Assembly: GCF_018638295.1 (NCBI RefSeq)
Contig: NZ_JABTTS010000021.1
Span: 43,952-107,951 of the forward strand
DNA from: Streptomyces sp. CHD11
GTDB lineage: Bacteria > Actinomycetota > Actinomycetes > Streptomycetales > Streptomycetaceae
DNA: 64,000 nucleotides
Reading direction: 5' to 3'
Part shown: positions 16,031 to 25,173 of the stretch, piece after piece
Layout of the letters: each line of letters starts with the position of its first letter
How positions within the stretch are numbered: position 1 is the stretch's first letter
Made by a program: the position numbers and the translations under genes
Notes under the pieces: model-generated
Databases searched by the model: none
What the model was told of the DNA's origin: nothing
Seen by the model: only the letters and a program-made list of their open reading frames with translations

Positions 16031-17188
16031 TTGGCCGGATCGGCTGACTTCGACCTGTACCGCCCGTCCGAGGAGCACGACATGCTCCGGGACGCCGTCC
16101 GCGCACTGGCCGAGGCGAAGATCGCGCCGTACGCCGCAGCGGTGGACGAGGATGCCCGTTTCCCCCGCGAGGCGCTCGACGCGCTCGTCGCGAACGACCT
16201 GCACGCCGTCCACGTGCCCGAGGAGTTCGGCGGCGCCGGCGCCGACGCGCTCGCGACGGTCATCGTGATCGAGGAGGTGGCCCGCGTCTGCGCGTCCTCC
16301 TCCCTCATCCCCGCCGTGAACAAGCTGGGCTCGCTGCCGGTCATCCTCTCCGGCTCCGACGCGCTGAAGAAGAAGTACATGACCCCGCTCGCCAAGGGCG
16401 ACGGGATGTTCTCGTACTGCCTCTCCGAGCCGGACGCGGGCTCCGACGCCGCGGGCATGAAGACCAAGGCGGTCCGCGACGGCGACACCTACGTTCTCAA
16501 CGGCGTGAAGCGCTGGATCACCAACGCCGGCGAGTCCGAGTACTACACGGTGATGGCCGTCACCGACCCCGCCAAGCGCTCCAGGGGCATCTCGGCCTTC
16601 GTCGTCGAGAAGTCCGACGAGGGCGTCTCCTTCGGCGCCCCGGAGAAGAAGCTCGGCATCAAGGGCTCCCCGACCCGCGAGGTCTATCTGGACAACGTCC
16701 GCATCCCCGCCGACCGCATGATCGGCGAGGAGGGCACCGGCTTCGCCACCGCGATGAAGACGCTGGACCACACCCGCATCACCATCGCCGCCCAGGCCCT
16801 CGGCATCGCCCAGGGCGCCCTCGACTACGCCAAGGGCTACGTCAAGGAGCGCAAGCAGTTCGGCAAGCCGATCGCCGACTTCCAGGGCATACAGTTCATG
16901 CTGGCCGACATGGCCATGAAGATCGAGGCCGCCCGCCAGCTGACCTACGCCGCCGCGGCCAAGTCCGAGCGCGGCGACGCCGACCTCACCTTCCAGGGCG
17001 CCGCCGCCAAGTGCTTCGCCTCCGACGTCGCCATGGAGGTCACCACGGACGCCGTCCAGCTCCTCGGCGGCTACGGCTACACCCGCGACTACCCGGTCGA
17101 GCGGATGATGCGCGACGCGAAGATCACGCAGATCTATGAAGGCACGAACCAGGTCCAGCGGATCGTGATGGCCCGCAACCTGCCGTAG
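16031..17188 (+). CDS. acyl-CoA dehydrogenase (FadE25-like)
   Basis: 385 residues with complete acyl-CoA dehydrogenase architecture: an N-terminal helical domain, the middle FAD-binding signature YCLSEPDAGSDAAGMKT, and a C-terminal domain ending LLGGYGYTRDYPVERMMRDAKITQIYEGTNQVQRIVMARNL. The catalytic base is the glutamate in IYEGTNQ. It oxidises acyl-CoA thioesters and passes electrons to ETF. The TTG start at 16031 fits the family N-terminus (MAGSADFDLYRPSEEHDML); ATG 16082 would truncate it. From memory, M. tuberculosis has fadE25 beside purE-purK, and this looks like its counterpart. Confidence 0.9.
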   Translation: MAGSADFDLYRPSEEHDMLRDAVRALAEAKIAPYAAAVDEDARFPREALDALVANDLHAVHVPEEFGGAGADALATVIVIEEVARVCASSSLIPAVNKLGSLPVILSGSDALKKKYMTPLAKGDGMFSYCLSEPDAGSDAAGMKTKAVRDGDTYVLNGVKRWITNAGESEYYTVMAVTDPAKRSRGISAFVVEKSDEGVSFGAPEKKLGIKGSPTREVYLDNVRIPADRMIGEEGTGFATAMKTLDHTRITIAAQALGIAQGALDYAKGYVKERKQFGKPIADFQGIQFMLADMAMKIEAARQLTYAAAAKSERGDADLTFQGAAAKCFASDVAMEVTTDAVQLLGGYGYTRDYPVERMMRDAKITQIYEGTNQVQRIVMARNLP

Positions 17189-17244
17189 CGGCATCCTGCC
17201 GGCCTGCGCACACGACGCGGTCCCCGGCACGGTGCCCGGGTCCT

Positions 17245-17291
17245 GACGGTCCTCGCGACACCCGCGATCTGTGGGAGTCGCGAGGACCGTC
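17245..17291. terminator. terminator hairpin after the acyl-CoA dehydrogenase gene
   Basis: Perfect 15-bp arms GACGGTCCTCGCGAC (17245-17259) and its complement (17277-17291), with a 17-nt loop, between convergent genes. Confidence 0.65.
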
Positions 17292-17347
17292 GTCGTCGGA
17301 GGCCAGAATGGGGCGGCCTACGGGTTCGGCCGAGGGGCGGACACCGG

Positions 17348-17722
17348 TCAGGTTCCCTGCCCCGCGGGGACGAAGTTGGCGTACTCCTCGATGCGGGTGA
17401 TCAGGCCGGCAGCGTCGAAGCGGAAGTACACCGCGGCGTGGACCTCGCCCCTCATGCCGTTCTTCGTGGCCACGTGCACCACGTGCTGCTGGAGGACCTC
17501 GCCCGGCTGAGCGAATTGCCGGGTGATGTCGTAGCTCATCGACTCGATGGTGTGTATCTGCCCCTCCATCCCCTCGACGTTCTCCTCGATGCTCTGCTCA
17601 CCCTTCCCGTCGTTGTGCCAGACGGTCGCGGTGTCCGCGCACATCGAGCGCGCGGTGTCCCAGTCGGCCGTCTCCAGCGCGCGGAGGTACGCGGCGGCCT
17701 TGTTCTTCAGGTCCTGGCTCAT
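17348..17722 (-). CDS. SnoaL / NTF2-like protein
   Basis: 124 residues. The pattern NKAAAYLRALETADWDTARSMCADTATVWHNDG at the start and VYFRFDAAGLITRIEEYAN at the end is typical of the SnoaL-like NTF2 fold. Members include small cyclases, isomerases and ligand-binding proteins; no catalytic assignment can be made here. It lies 45 bp downstream of a DUF1684 gene on the same strand and is probably co-transcribed with it. First gene of the accessory-looking segment. Confidence 0.75.
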   Translation of the reverse strand: MSQDLKNKAAAYLRALETADWDTARSMCADTATVWHNDGKGEQSIEENVEGMEGQIHTIESMSYDITRQFAQPGEVLQQHVVHVATKNGMRGEVHAAVYFRFDAAGLITRIEEYANFVPAGQGT

Positions 17723-17767
17723 GGTGCTGTTTCCTCTCGTCGGGGCGGAAGTCGGTGAAGGCGCGGG

Positions 17768-18622
17768 TCAGCGCGGGGTTTCCGGAGCGTGGATCAGCGA
17801 GCGTTCTCCTGCTTCGACGCGCATCCGCAGGTGGTTGCCGGGGGGCGAGAGGGGGCAGACGAAGACGTCCGGGTTGAGGTGGTGATGGGAGAGCGTGGCC
17901 TGGTTGAAGTCGACTCGTAGCGTGCTGCCGGGGTCCAGGAGGGGGAGGACGAGCCAGCGGCCGATCCGGGGGGTGTCGCTGCCGTTGGTCTCGTCGGTGA
18001 AGACCACCAGACGCTGGCCGGGGAAGTCCTGGAGGACGGCCAGCACGTAGGTGGTCCCGTCGATGGTGACGACCAGGTCGACCGGGGCCAGGATGGCCTC
18101 GGTGCTGCGCGGGGTGGTGAGTCGTCCCACCTCGATGCGGCGGCCCTCCGGGGCGGCTCGGTACCGGCCCTCCAGGACCCACGAGGGGTCGTAGGGGAAG
18201 GTGTCGATGCCGCTGAGACCGGAGCGTTCGACGGCTCCGTTGTCCATGACGACCAGTCCGTAGGAGCCGTCGGCGCCACCCGCGAAGCCGACGCGGTCGC
18301 CGGGAAACGCGAGTGCGCAGCCGGGCGGCACCACCGCCGTCCCGTCGACCGCGGTCCCGTCGACGGTGACGCCGTCGGCGGCCCGCGCCGTCACGGTGAG
18401 TTCACCGGCCTCGTCGGTGCTCCACGTGCCGGGCACACCGGGGAGCACATGGGTGCCGCGGCCTGTGATCTTTCCGTTGGCGACGACCTTGGCCTTGCCG
18501 TTCGGACCCGCGACCTCTTCCCACCGGCCCTTGCGCCACGCCTCGTACTCGGCCGGTGCGCCGCTTGTGGTGCCGTCGCCCGTCGTGGTCCGCCGGCCGG
18601 ACGGTGACTGGTGTGCGGTCAT
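17768..18622 (-). CDS. DUF1684-family protein
   Basis: 284 residues. The C-terminal half carries the DUF1684 hallmark VDFNQATLSHHHLNPD followed by VFVCPLSPPGNHLRMRVEAGE. Many family members have NPPCAY where this one has SHHHLNP. Function unknown. ATG 18622 is preceded by AAGGA at 7 nt; the frame continues upstream without a better start. It is co-directional with the SnoaL-like gene, and the two may act together on a small molecule. No signal peptide, so probably cytosolic. Confidence 0.75.
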   Translation of the reverse strand: MTAHQSPSGRRTTTGDGTTSGAPAEYEAWRKGRWEEVAGPNGKAKVVANGKITGRGTHVLPGVPGTWSTDEAGELTVTARAADGVTVDGTAVDGTAVVPPGCALAFPGDRVGFAGGADGSYGLVVMDNGAVERSGLSGIDTFPYDPSWVLEGRYRAAPEGRRIEVGRLTTPRSTEAILAPVDLVVTIDGTTYVLAVLQDFPGQRLVVFTDETNGSDTPRIGRWLVLPLLDPGSTLRVDFNQATLSHHHLNPDVFVCPLSPPGNHLRMRVEAGERSLIHAPETPR

Positions 18623-19092
18623 GAGTGATCCTTTCCTCTCCGCCGCCGAACGCCTCACAGCGGGTCTGCGCCCGAGGCGGCCGTGCCGCACGTGGGGGTG
18701 TGCGGCTATGTGCGGCTATGAGGTCCATCCAAAAGCAGCAATGCCCAGAAGGCATCATTACTTGCGTACAAAGCAAGGAGGGTGAGGGGTGGGCTGCCCC
18801 CGGCGCAAGCCGTGCAGAACCCGGCCCGTCCCCGGTCCCGCGTGTCCGGGGAACCTCGCGGCGCGATCGGACACGGCGGGCTTCCCGGTGTGCGCGGTGT
18901 GGCGCGGTGTGGCATGGCGTGGTGCGGTGCGGTACGAGATGCGGTGCGAGATGGGCCGAGGGCTCCGGCCGCAGCGTTGCCGCTGTGGCCGGAGCCCTGA
19001 CTCCGCGCACCGGTCCGTCCCCACGGTGGCCGGCGCGGGCCGGGTGTCGGCCGCCTCGCTACCGGACGGCTCACCCGGGGCCGGGGTGGTGC
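18623..19092. other. 470-bp intergenic region with short tandem motifs and a hairpin
   Basis: No convincing gene. Near 18700-18718 GTGCGGCTAT occurs twice in tandem. Between 18890 and 18955 there is a G/T-rich imperfect repeat run (variants of GTGCGGTG and GGTGTGGC). Only 36 nt upstream of the DUF1684 start codon is not repeat-like and may hold its promoter. Confidence 0.5.
18959..18998 (-). terminator. hairpin downstream of the MMPL gene
   Basis: An 18-bp stem (arms 18959-18976 and 18981-18998, one G-U pair, 4-nt loop) about 95 nt past the MMPL stop. Core sequence GGGCTCCGGCC. Confidence 0.55.
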
Positions 19093-21309
19093 TCAGGCCC
19101 TGATCAGCTCGCGGCCCTTGTCCGGGTCCTCGGTGGCGGGCCCGGTGTTCAGCCGTTCACCCTCGACGTCGACAGAGGGCAGGAGCCGGTCCAGCCACGC
19201 CGGAAGCCACCATGCGTTCCCGCCGAGCAGGGCGAGGACGGCCGGCACGATCGCCATCCGGACGACGAACGCGTCGAAGAAGACGGCGATCGCCAGTCCG
19301 AAGCCGATCATCTTGACCAGCTGTTCACCGGAGCCGATGAAGCCGGAGAACACCGCGATCATGATCACCGCGGCGGCGGTGACCACGCGGGCGCCATGCC
19401 GGAAGCCCGTGAGGATCGCCTGTCCGGGGCCTTCGCCGTGCACGTATGCCTCCCTCATGCGGGTGACGAGAAAGACCTCGTAGTCCATGGCGAGGCCGAA
19501 GACCACGCCGATCATGAAGATCGGCATCATCGACATGATCGGGCCGGTCTGTTCCACGCCGAGGAGCGAGCCGAGCCGGCCCCACTGGAACACGGCGACG
19601 ACCGCACCCAGCGCGGCGACCACGGAGAGCAGGAAGCCCAGAGCGGCCTTCAGCGGGACCAGAAGGGAGCGGAAGACCACGGTCAGGAGGAGGAAGGCGA
19701 GGCCGACGACGAGCGCCAGGTACGGCAGCAGGGCATCGTTCATCTTTTGGGAGAAGTCGACGTTCATGGCGGTGGCGCCGGTGACCAGGACCTGGCTGCC
19801 GGTGTCCGCCCTGACGGCGTCGCCCGCGTGCCTGATCCCATGGACCAGTTCCTCGGTCTCCACCGAGGACGGGCGGTCCTTCGGCACCACGGTGATCATC
19901 GAGGTGTCACCGGTCCTGTCGGACCGCGCGGCGGAGACGGCGGCGACCCCCTCCATGCCCCTGATCTCGTCGATGGTGCGGTCTGCCGCGCCCTTGTCCC
20001 CGTCGACGACGACGAGCAGCGGGCCGTTGAAACCGGGACCGAAGCCGTCGGAGAGCAGATCGTAGGCGCGGCGCTGGGTGGTCGAGGTGGGCTGGGAGCC
20101 GTCGTCGGGCAAACCCAGTTCCAGGCTGGAGGCGGGCAGAGCGGTCGCACCGAGGCCGATGACGCCGACGAGCAGGACCCAGACCGGGCGGCGCAGCACG
20201 AAGCGTGCCCAGCGGGTGCCCAGGTTCTCCCTCCCCGCGGCCGGCACCGTGACGTTCGCGTTCCGGTCCGGGGCGGCGGCCTTGCGCGCCCTGCGTCCGA
20301 GGACACGCTCGCCGGCGAAGCCGAGGAGTGCCGGCACCAGGGTCAGGGCGATCAGGACGGCGATCACCACGGTGCCGGCCGCCGCGAAGCCCATCTTGGT
20401 CAGGACGGGGATGTTGACGATCGCCAGTCCCGCGAGAGCGATCACGACGGTCAGCCCGGCGAAGACGACGGCCGAACCCGCGGTGCCGGCCGCGCGCCCG
20501 GCGGCTTCCTCCCGTGGGCGCCCCTGGGCCAGTTCCGCCCGGTAGCGGGAGACGATGAACAGGGCGTAGTCGATGCCGACCGCGAGGCCGATCATGAGGG
20601 CCAGGGTCGAGGCGCTGGTCCCCAGGTCGAGCACGCCGGCCAGGGCGGTGATCGACGAGACGCCGGTACCGACGCCGATGACCGCGGTGAGCAGCGGCAG
20701 GCCGGCGGCGATCAGGGAGCCGAATGTGATGACCAGGACGACGGCCGCGATGGCGATGCCGATGACCTCGCCGATGCCCTGCTCGGGCTCGGCCTGGAGC
20801 GCGTCTCCGCCGATCTCGACCGTGAGCCCGCCGGCCCGGGCGTGTTCGCCGGCCTGTGTCAGGGCCTCCTTGGTGCGGTCGGTCAGCTCCATGGCGCTGA
20901 CCTCGTAGGACACTTGGGCGTACGCGGTCGTGCCGTCCGTGCTGACGGCGCCGGAGCGGGGCGTGAACGGGTCGGCGACGGACGCGACCTGGCTCGAGCC
21001 GGTGCCCAGGTCCTTGATGGTGTCGGCGATGGCCGTCCTGTTGGCCGGGTCGGTGACCTTCTGGCCTTCGGGAGCCTTGAAGACGACGCGGGCGGTGCCT
21101 CCGTCGGCGCCGGCGCCGGGGAAGCGCTCGTCGAGCAGGTCGAAGGCCTGCTGCGCCTCCGTACCCGGTACGGAGAAGGTGCTGGGAGCGGCGGGGGGCG
21201 CGGAGGCCGCGCCGAACCCGGCGAGGGCGAACAGTGCCACCCACAGCAGGGCGACGAGGCGTCGTCGCCTGAAGGCGAACTGTCCCAGCTTGTAGAGGAA
21301 GAGGGCCAT
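19093..21309 (-). CDS. MMPL-family RND transporter
   Basis: 738 residues with two repeats of six helices each and two large external loops. Key acidic transmembrane motifs are GLAVGIDYALFIVSRYR (first half) and VFGLAMDYEVFLVTRMREAY (second half), which provide the proton-relay aspartate-tyrosine pairs of MmpL proteins. Length fits the 700-800 residue Streptomyces group, often exporters of lipids or antibiotics. It lies 248 bp from the methyltransferase gene on the same strand. The substrate is unknown; its location in an accessory segment suggests export or resistance. Confidence 0.9.
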   Translation of the reverse strand: MALFLYKLGQFAFRRRRLVALLWVALFALAGFGAASAPPAAPSTFSVPGTEAQQAFDLLDERFPGAGADGGTARVVFKAPEGQKVTDPANRTAIADTIKDLGTGSSQVASVADPFTPRSGAVSTDGTTAYAQVSYEVSAMELTDRTKEALTQAGEHARAGGLTVEIGGDALQAEPEQGIGEVIGIAIAAVVLVITFGSLIAAGLPLLTAVIGVGTGVSSITALAGVLDLGTSASTLALMIGLAVGIDYALFIVSRYRAELAQGRPREEAAGRAAGTAGSAVVFAGLTVVIALAGLAIVNIPVLTKMGFAAAGTVVIAVLIALTLVPALLGFAGERVLGRRARKAAAPDRNANVTVPAAGRENLGTRWARFVLRRPVWVLLVGVIGLGATALPASSLELGLPDDGSQPTSTTQRRAYDLLSDGFGPGFNGPLLVVVDGDKGAADRTIDEIRGMEGVAAVSAARSDRTGDTSMITVVPKDRPSSVETEELVHGIRHAGDAVRADTGSQVLVTGATAMNVDFSQKMNDALLPYLALVVGLAFLLLTVVFRSLLVPLKAALGFLLSVVAALGAVVAVFQWGRLGSLLGVEQTGPIMSMMPIFMIGVVFGLAMDYEVFLVTRMREAYVHGEGPGQAILTGFRHGARVVTAAAVIMIAVFSGFIGSGEQLVKMIGFGLAIAVFFDAFVVRMAIVPAVLALLGGNAWWLPAWLDRLLPSVDVEGERLNTGPATEDPDKGRELIRA

Positions 21310-21557
21310 GTGAACGTGCTCCGGTCAGGTCGTGTGCGAAACGGGCAGGAGAAAGCAGCCCGACGACGAGAGCGGTGCGTCACAGGGGGCTGTGTGTGCT
21401 GGGGGCTGTGTGTGGGGGGCGGAGGGGGCCGGTCATCCGGCCCGGGGCGGCCGCGGATGATGTGGCCTGTGCTGGACCCGGCCGGCGGCGGTACCGCCGC
21501 GACTGGGTCGGTGTTCGTCTCGGCCGTGACGCGTCTGCGGGGGCCGGGACCAGTCGG

Positions 21558-22406
21558 TCAGTCGTGACGACGCGCGGCCCAGACGGTGCGCTCGGTGCGC
21601 ACCGTGAGGTCGTCGCGACGCAGGATGCTGTGCGGGCTGTCGGTGTCGAGCAGCCGGTCGAGGGCGGCGACGTCGTACGTCGACAGGGCGTCGACGGCTC
21701 TGTGACGCAGGCGCTGGAGGGTGCCGAGGGCGTAGGCGCCGACCGCCGGGTCGCCGGCCCCCGCGATGTCGACGGTGACGGTGCGTTCGCCGTCGAGCGA
21801 GAAACCGGCGGCAGTCAGCTTGGGCCCCCAGTCGGCCCCGCGGTGGGGCACGTGGTGGGCGTGGAACTGCTGGGCGGCGGCGTGGCAGCGCTCCTCCAGG
21901 CCGGGCCGCTCCCTCGGGGCGTCCGCGGGCAGGAAGCGCGGAGGGCCGGCCAGTTCCACGACGGCGAACAGCCCTCCCGGCGCGAGCAGGCCGTGCACGG
22001 TGCGCAGCGCCTGGTCCGGGTCGGCCATGTGGTGCATCGATGCGGACGCCCACACGAGGTCCGGGCTGCCGAGGTCCGGCCAGTCGCTCTCGTCCAGATC
22101 GGCCAGGAGCGTGCGCACCCGATCGTCCACGCCCAGGGCGCGGCTCTTCTCCCGCAAGCGCCGCAGGTGGCCGGCAGAGGCGTCGACCGCCCGTATCCGC
22201 GCGCCGGGGAACCGGTCGAGCAGGGCGAAGGTGCCCGCACCCGTACCGCAGCCGAGGTCGACGATCTCGCGTGGGGGCGTCCGGACGGGCAGCCACTGGG
22301 TGAGGGCGGCCATGTGCCCGGCCAGGACTTCCGCGTCCAGGTCGAGGATGTCCGCCTGGCCGTCGGTGTCGTGCTGGGGGTGAGGGCGGTGAGGCGCGTG
22401 GTTCAT
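21558..22406 (-). CDS. class I SAM-dependent methyltransferase
   Basis: 282 residues. SAM motif I is IVDLGCGTGAGTFAL (48-62). The acidic loop is IRAVDASAGHLRRLREK, motif II is near DLVWASASMHHMADPD, and motif III is LLAPGGLFAVVELAG. This is the UbiE/methyltransferase-11 group. The C-terminal 100 residues are family-specific. The substrate is unknown. Upstream lies the XRE-cupin gene on the same strand, 113 bp away. Confidence 0.85.
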   Translation of the reverse strand: MNHAPHRPHPQHDTDGQADILDLDAEVLAGHMAALTQWLPVRTPPREIVDLGCGTGAGTFALLDRFPGARIRAVDASAGHLRRLREKSRALGVDDRVRTLLADLDESDWPDLGSPDLVWASASMHHMADPDQALRTVHGLLAPGGLFAVVELAGPPRFLPADAPRERPGLEERCHAAAQQFHAHHVPHRGADWGPKLTAAGFSLDGERTVTVDIAGAGDPAVGAYALGTLQRLRHRAVDALSTYDVAALDRLLDTDSPHSILRRDDLTVRTERTVWAARRHD

Positions 22407-22519
22407 GACCTCACGGTAGGACCGGCATGCGCGTATCGCGTGCGCTATCCCGGTCTAGGCAAAGAGGTCGGCGCATGGCGTGCCGGATACGCAAACCCGT
22501 ACGTCCGGATCGATGTCGG

Positions 22520-23137
22520 TCACGCGCAGGAGACGCCGCCGTCGCCGTCACCGGTGCGCTCGCCCTTGCCGTCGCGCTGGTGGCCGCGACGGGCGTCTCG
22601 GTCGAAGATGCCCAGGATCTCGCACGGTCCGCCCTCGGCGCCGATGGCATGGGGCAGCATGGTCGGGAACTCCGCGGCCTGGTTGGTCTCGATGCGGAAG
22701 CGGCGGTGTCCCAGCATGAGGACCGCGGTGCCGGAGAGGACGACCAGCCATTCGTGTCCCGGGTGGGCGCGCATCCGGGCGGGATTGTCCGGCGGCGGCT
22801 CGGTCATCCGCTGCCGCACGACGCTCACGCCCGGGTCTCCCTTGACGGGCCAGCGCATGAGCCCGTGGGCGCCGTCGATCATCGGGCTGGTGACGACATC
22901 GTCGGACGCCGTCTCCACGAGCTGGTCCAGCGATGTGTCCAGGGCGCGGGCGAGGGTGACCAGTTGGTCGAGGGCCAGACGGCGCTGGCCGTTCTCGATG
23001 CGGCTCAGTGAGGACTGACTGATCTTGGCCCGGTTGGCCAGTTCCTCGAGCGACCATCCCTGTGCCACCCGCAGGGCGCGGATCCGTTTGCGTACCAGGC
23101 TGTCCACATCACCATTGTCTTGCGTCATGGGCAACAT
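22520..23137 (-). CDS. XRE-family regulator with C-terminal cupin domain
   Basis: 205 residues. The helix-turn-helix spans about residues 14-73 (QGWSLEELANRAKISQSSLSRIENGQRRLALDQL). A cupin domain follows at about 95-185 (HPGHEWLVVLSGTAVLMLGHRRFRIE). Such regulators sense a small ligand in the cupin and repress neighbouring genes. I chose ATG 23137 because AAGGG lies 6 nt upstream; ATG 23128 is the alternative. It is divergent from the MFS exporter and an inverted repeat covers its start codon, which suggests autoregulation. Confidence 0.87.
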   Translation of the reverse strand: MLPMTQDNGDVDSLVRKRIRALRVAQGWSLEELANRAKISQSSLSRIENGQRRLALDQLVTLARALDTSLDQLVETASDDVVTSPMIDGAHGLMRWPVKGDPGVSVVRQRMTEPPPDNPARMRAHPGHEWLVVLSGTAVLMLGHRRFRIETNQAAEFPTMLPHAIGAEGGPCEILGIFDRDARRGHQRDGKGERTGDGDGGVSCA

Positions 23138-23146
23138 TGTATGCCC
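23129..23146. promoter_or_regulatory. inverted repeat over the XRE-cupin start codon
   Basis: GGGCA-N8-TGCCC at 23129-23146 spans the start codon of the XRE-cupin gene. CATTGT also occurs twice nearby (23113 and 23135). The region sits between the divergent regulator and exporter, a natural operator location. Confidence 0.4.
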
Positions 23147-23222
23147 TTCTTGCAATCCGCGGTTAGTTTCGGACGCGAAGGCCCCGGAACCGGCGGGCCG
23201 GCACGAACGAAAGGACCGCGTC

Positions 23223-23351
23223 ATGGCTACCGCGACCGCCCGTACGCGGCCAGGCGCCTCCGCCCTGGCCGGCTCGCACCTCAACGCTTCGCCGGCCACG
23301 GCGGACACCGACGCCGCCCTCGCCGCCGGCCAGGGCGCCAGGACCGCCTGA
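23223..23351 (+). CDS. possible small protein upstream of the MFS gene (42 aa)
   Basis: ATG 23223 is preceded by GAAAGGACC, a good ribosome-binding site 8 nt away, and the frame encodes 42 Ala/Thr-rich residues ending at TGA 23351. No domain is recognisable. It is placed between the regulator and the exporter, so it could be a leader peptide or a small structural or modified peptide. It may also be chance. Only the RBS and position support it. Confidence 0.35.
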   Translation: MATATARTRPGASALAGSHLNASPATADTDAALAAGQGARTA

Positions 23352-23464
23352 ACGTCAGGCCGGGCCGGGCCTCCGGCACGCGGGGCCCGTCGTCCACTCC
23401 GTCCCACCCGAGCGGCCGGCCCCGTTCCGGCGCCCCGTCCGCATGCCCCTTTCGAGAGGAACCC

Positions 23465-25063
23465 ATGAGTACGCACCACCCACCCCAGGCGACGGCCGAG
23501 GAAGGCGGAGGCGCGCCGGACGCGCGTCAGCTGCGCGGCATCCTGGTCACCGTCTCCATCGCCCTGATGGCCGTGATCGCCTCCGTGACCGGGCTGAACG
23601 TCGCGCAGACCCACCTCGCGGTCGAGTTCGACGCCTCGCAGAGCACCGTTCTGTGGATCATCAACATCTACACCCTGACCCTGGCGGCGCTGCTGCTGCC
23701 GCTCGGCGCGATCGGTGATCGCCTGGGCCGCAAGCCCATGCTGATCACCGGACTCGTCGTCTTCGGCATCGCGAACACGGTGGCCGGCTTCGCCCCGAAC
23801 GCCGAAGTGATGCTGGCCTCACGTGTGGTCGCCGGCATCGGAGCGGCCGTGATCATGCCGATCACACTGGCCGTGATCACCTCCACCTTCCCGGAGGAGG
23901 AGCGAGGCAAGGCGATCGGCGTGTGGACCGGTGTCGCCGGTGGCGGCGGCATCCTCGGCATGTTCCTGTCCGCCCTGCTCATCGATGTGGCGGACTGGCG
24001 GTGGATGTTCGTCCTGCCCGTGGTCCTGGCCGCCGGCGCGCTGGCGATGACGCTGAAGTCGGTGCCCAACTCCCGCGAGCGCTCCGCGCATTCCTTCGAC
24101 ACCGTCGGCGCGCTGATCTCCGTCGTCGCCGTGGTCGGGCTCATCTTCGTCCTGCAGGAAGGCCCCGAGCGCGGCTGGACCGACGCCGTGACGCTCGTCA
24201 GCCTTGCCGTCGGGCTCGTCGCCACCGTGGCCTTCGTCGCCTGGCAGTTGCACCGCCGCGACGCCTCGCTCCTGGACGTGCGCCTGTTCCGCGAGCGCGG
24301 TCTGGCCGGCGGCTCCCTCACACTGCTCGTGGTCTTCGGCGTCCAGGCCGGTATCGCCGTGGTCCTCTTCCCGTTCTTCCAGGCCGTGCTGGGCTGGTCC
24401 GGGCTGCTGTCCACCCTGGCGCTGATGCCCATGGCCGTCATGATGATGGTGATGTCCGGCGTGGCCCCCAGGATGGCCGCCCGCGTCGGCTCCCGCCCGA
24501 CCATGGCCACCGGTATCGCCCTGGGCGCGGCCGGTCTGGCGCTGATGGCCCTGTTCGTCTCCGCCGACGGCGGCTACCTGACGATTCTGCCCGGCATGCT
24601 CGCCATGGGTATCGGCATGGGCCTGGCGATGACACCGTCCACCGAGGCCATCACCATGTCGCTGCCGCGCGAGAAGCAGGGCGTCGCCTCCGCGCTCAAC
24701 GACGTCACCCGCGAGTTCGGCACCGCGCTCGGCGTCGCCCTGCTCGGCGCCCTGGTCTCGGCCGGCTACCGCAACGCCATCGACGACAGGCTCGACGGTG
24801 TACCGGCCGGCAGCGCGCACACCGCACGCCAAGGCATCGCCCATGCCCTCGAGACATCGGGCGGCGCGGGCTCCCATGCCCAGGACCTCGTGCACGCCGC
24901 ACGGCAGTCCTTCGTCGACGGCTGGCAGCAGGCCATGTGGGCAGGCGTGGCCGTCATGGGCATCCTGTTCGTCTACATCGCCCTGCGCGGACCGAAGAAC
25001 GCCACGCCCGCCCCGGCCACCGAGGCGGAAGCCGTCGAGGCCGAGGCCGTCCCCGCCCGCTGA
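23465..25063 (+). CDS. MFS exporter, DHA2 (14-helix) drug:H+ antiporter type
   Basis: 532 residues. Fourteen predicted helices start at about residue 28. The loop 2-3 motif GAIGDRLGRKPMLITG and the motif C-like GIGAAVIMPITLAVI are typical of EmrB/QacA antiporters. The segment DVTREFGTALGVALLGAL near the last helices is common in this group. It would export toxic compounds using the proton gradient. The start ATG 23465 has GAGGAA 5 nt upstream. It is divergent from the XRE-cupin regulator and followed by a thioredoxin gene 110 bp downstream. Confidence 0.9.
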   Translation: MSTHHPPQATAEEGGGAPDARQLRGILVTVSIALMAVIASVTGLNVAQTHLAVEFDASQSTVLWIINIYTLTLAALLLPLGAIGDRLGRKPMLITGLVVFGIANTVAGFAPNAEVMLASRVVAGIGAAVIMPITLAVITSTFPEEERGKAIGVWTGVAGGGGILGMFLSALLIDVADWRWMFVLPVVLAAGALAMTLKSVPNSRERSAHSFDTVGALISVVAVVGLIFVLQEGPERGWTDAVTLVSLAVGLVATVAFVAWQLHRRDASLLDVRLFRERGLAGGSLTLLVVFGVQAGIAVVLFPFFQAVLGWSGLLSTLALMPMAVMMMVMSGVAPRMAARVGSRPTMATGIALGAAGLALMALFVSADGGYLTILPGMLAMGIGMGLAMTPSTEAITMSLPREKQGVASALNDVTREFGTALGVALLGALVSAGYRNAIDDRLDGVPAGSAHTARQGIAHALETSGGAGSHAQDLVHAARQSFVDGWQQAMWAGVAVMGILFVYIALRGPKNATPAPATEAEAVEAEAVPAR

Positions 25064-25173
25064 CCCGGAGCGGCGGGCGCACCCGTCACAAGAGGTTCCG
25101 GGGCCCGGCACGGCGCTGTCCGGCCCCGGCCCCACGGCCCCGTCGATCCTCCGAACCGGAAGAGGACCAGCAG

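Noticed and set aside
18625..21567. 980-residue open frame antisense to the MMPL gene
   Set aside because: Mirror of the transporter gene; no domain or plausible start. High GC keeps such frames open.
21375..23018. 547-residue plus-strand frame over the methyltransferase and regulator
   Set aside because: Antisense to two recognised genes and without domain or RBS.
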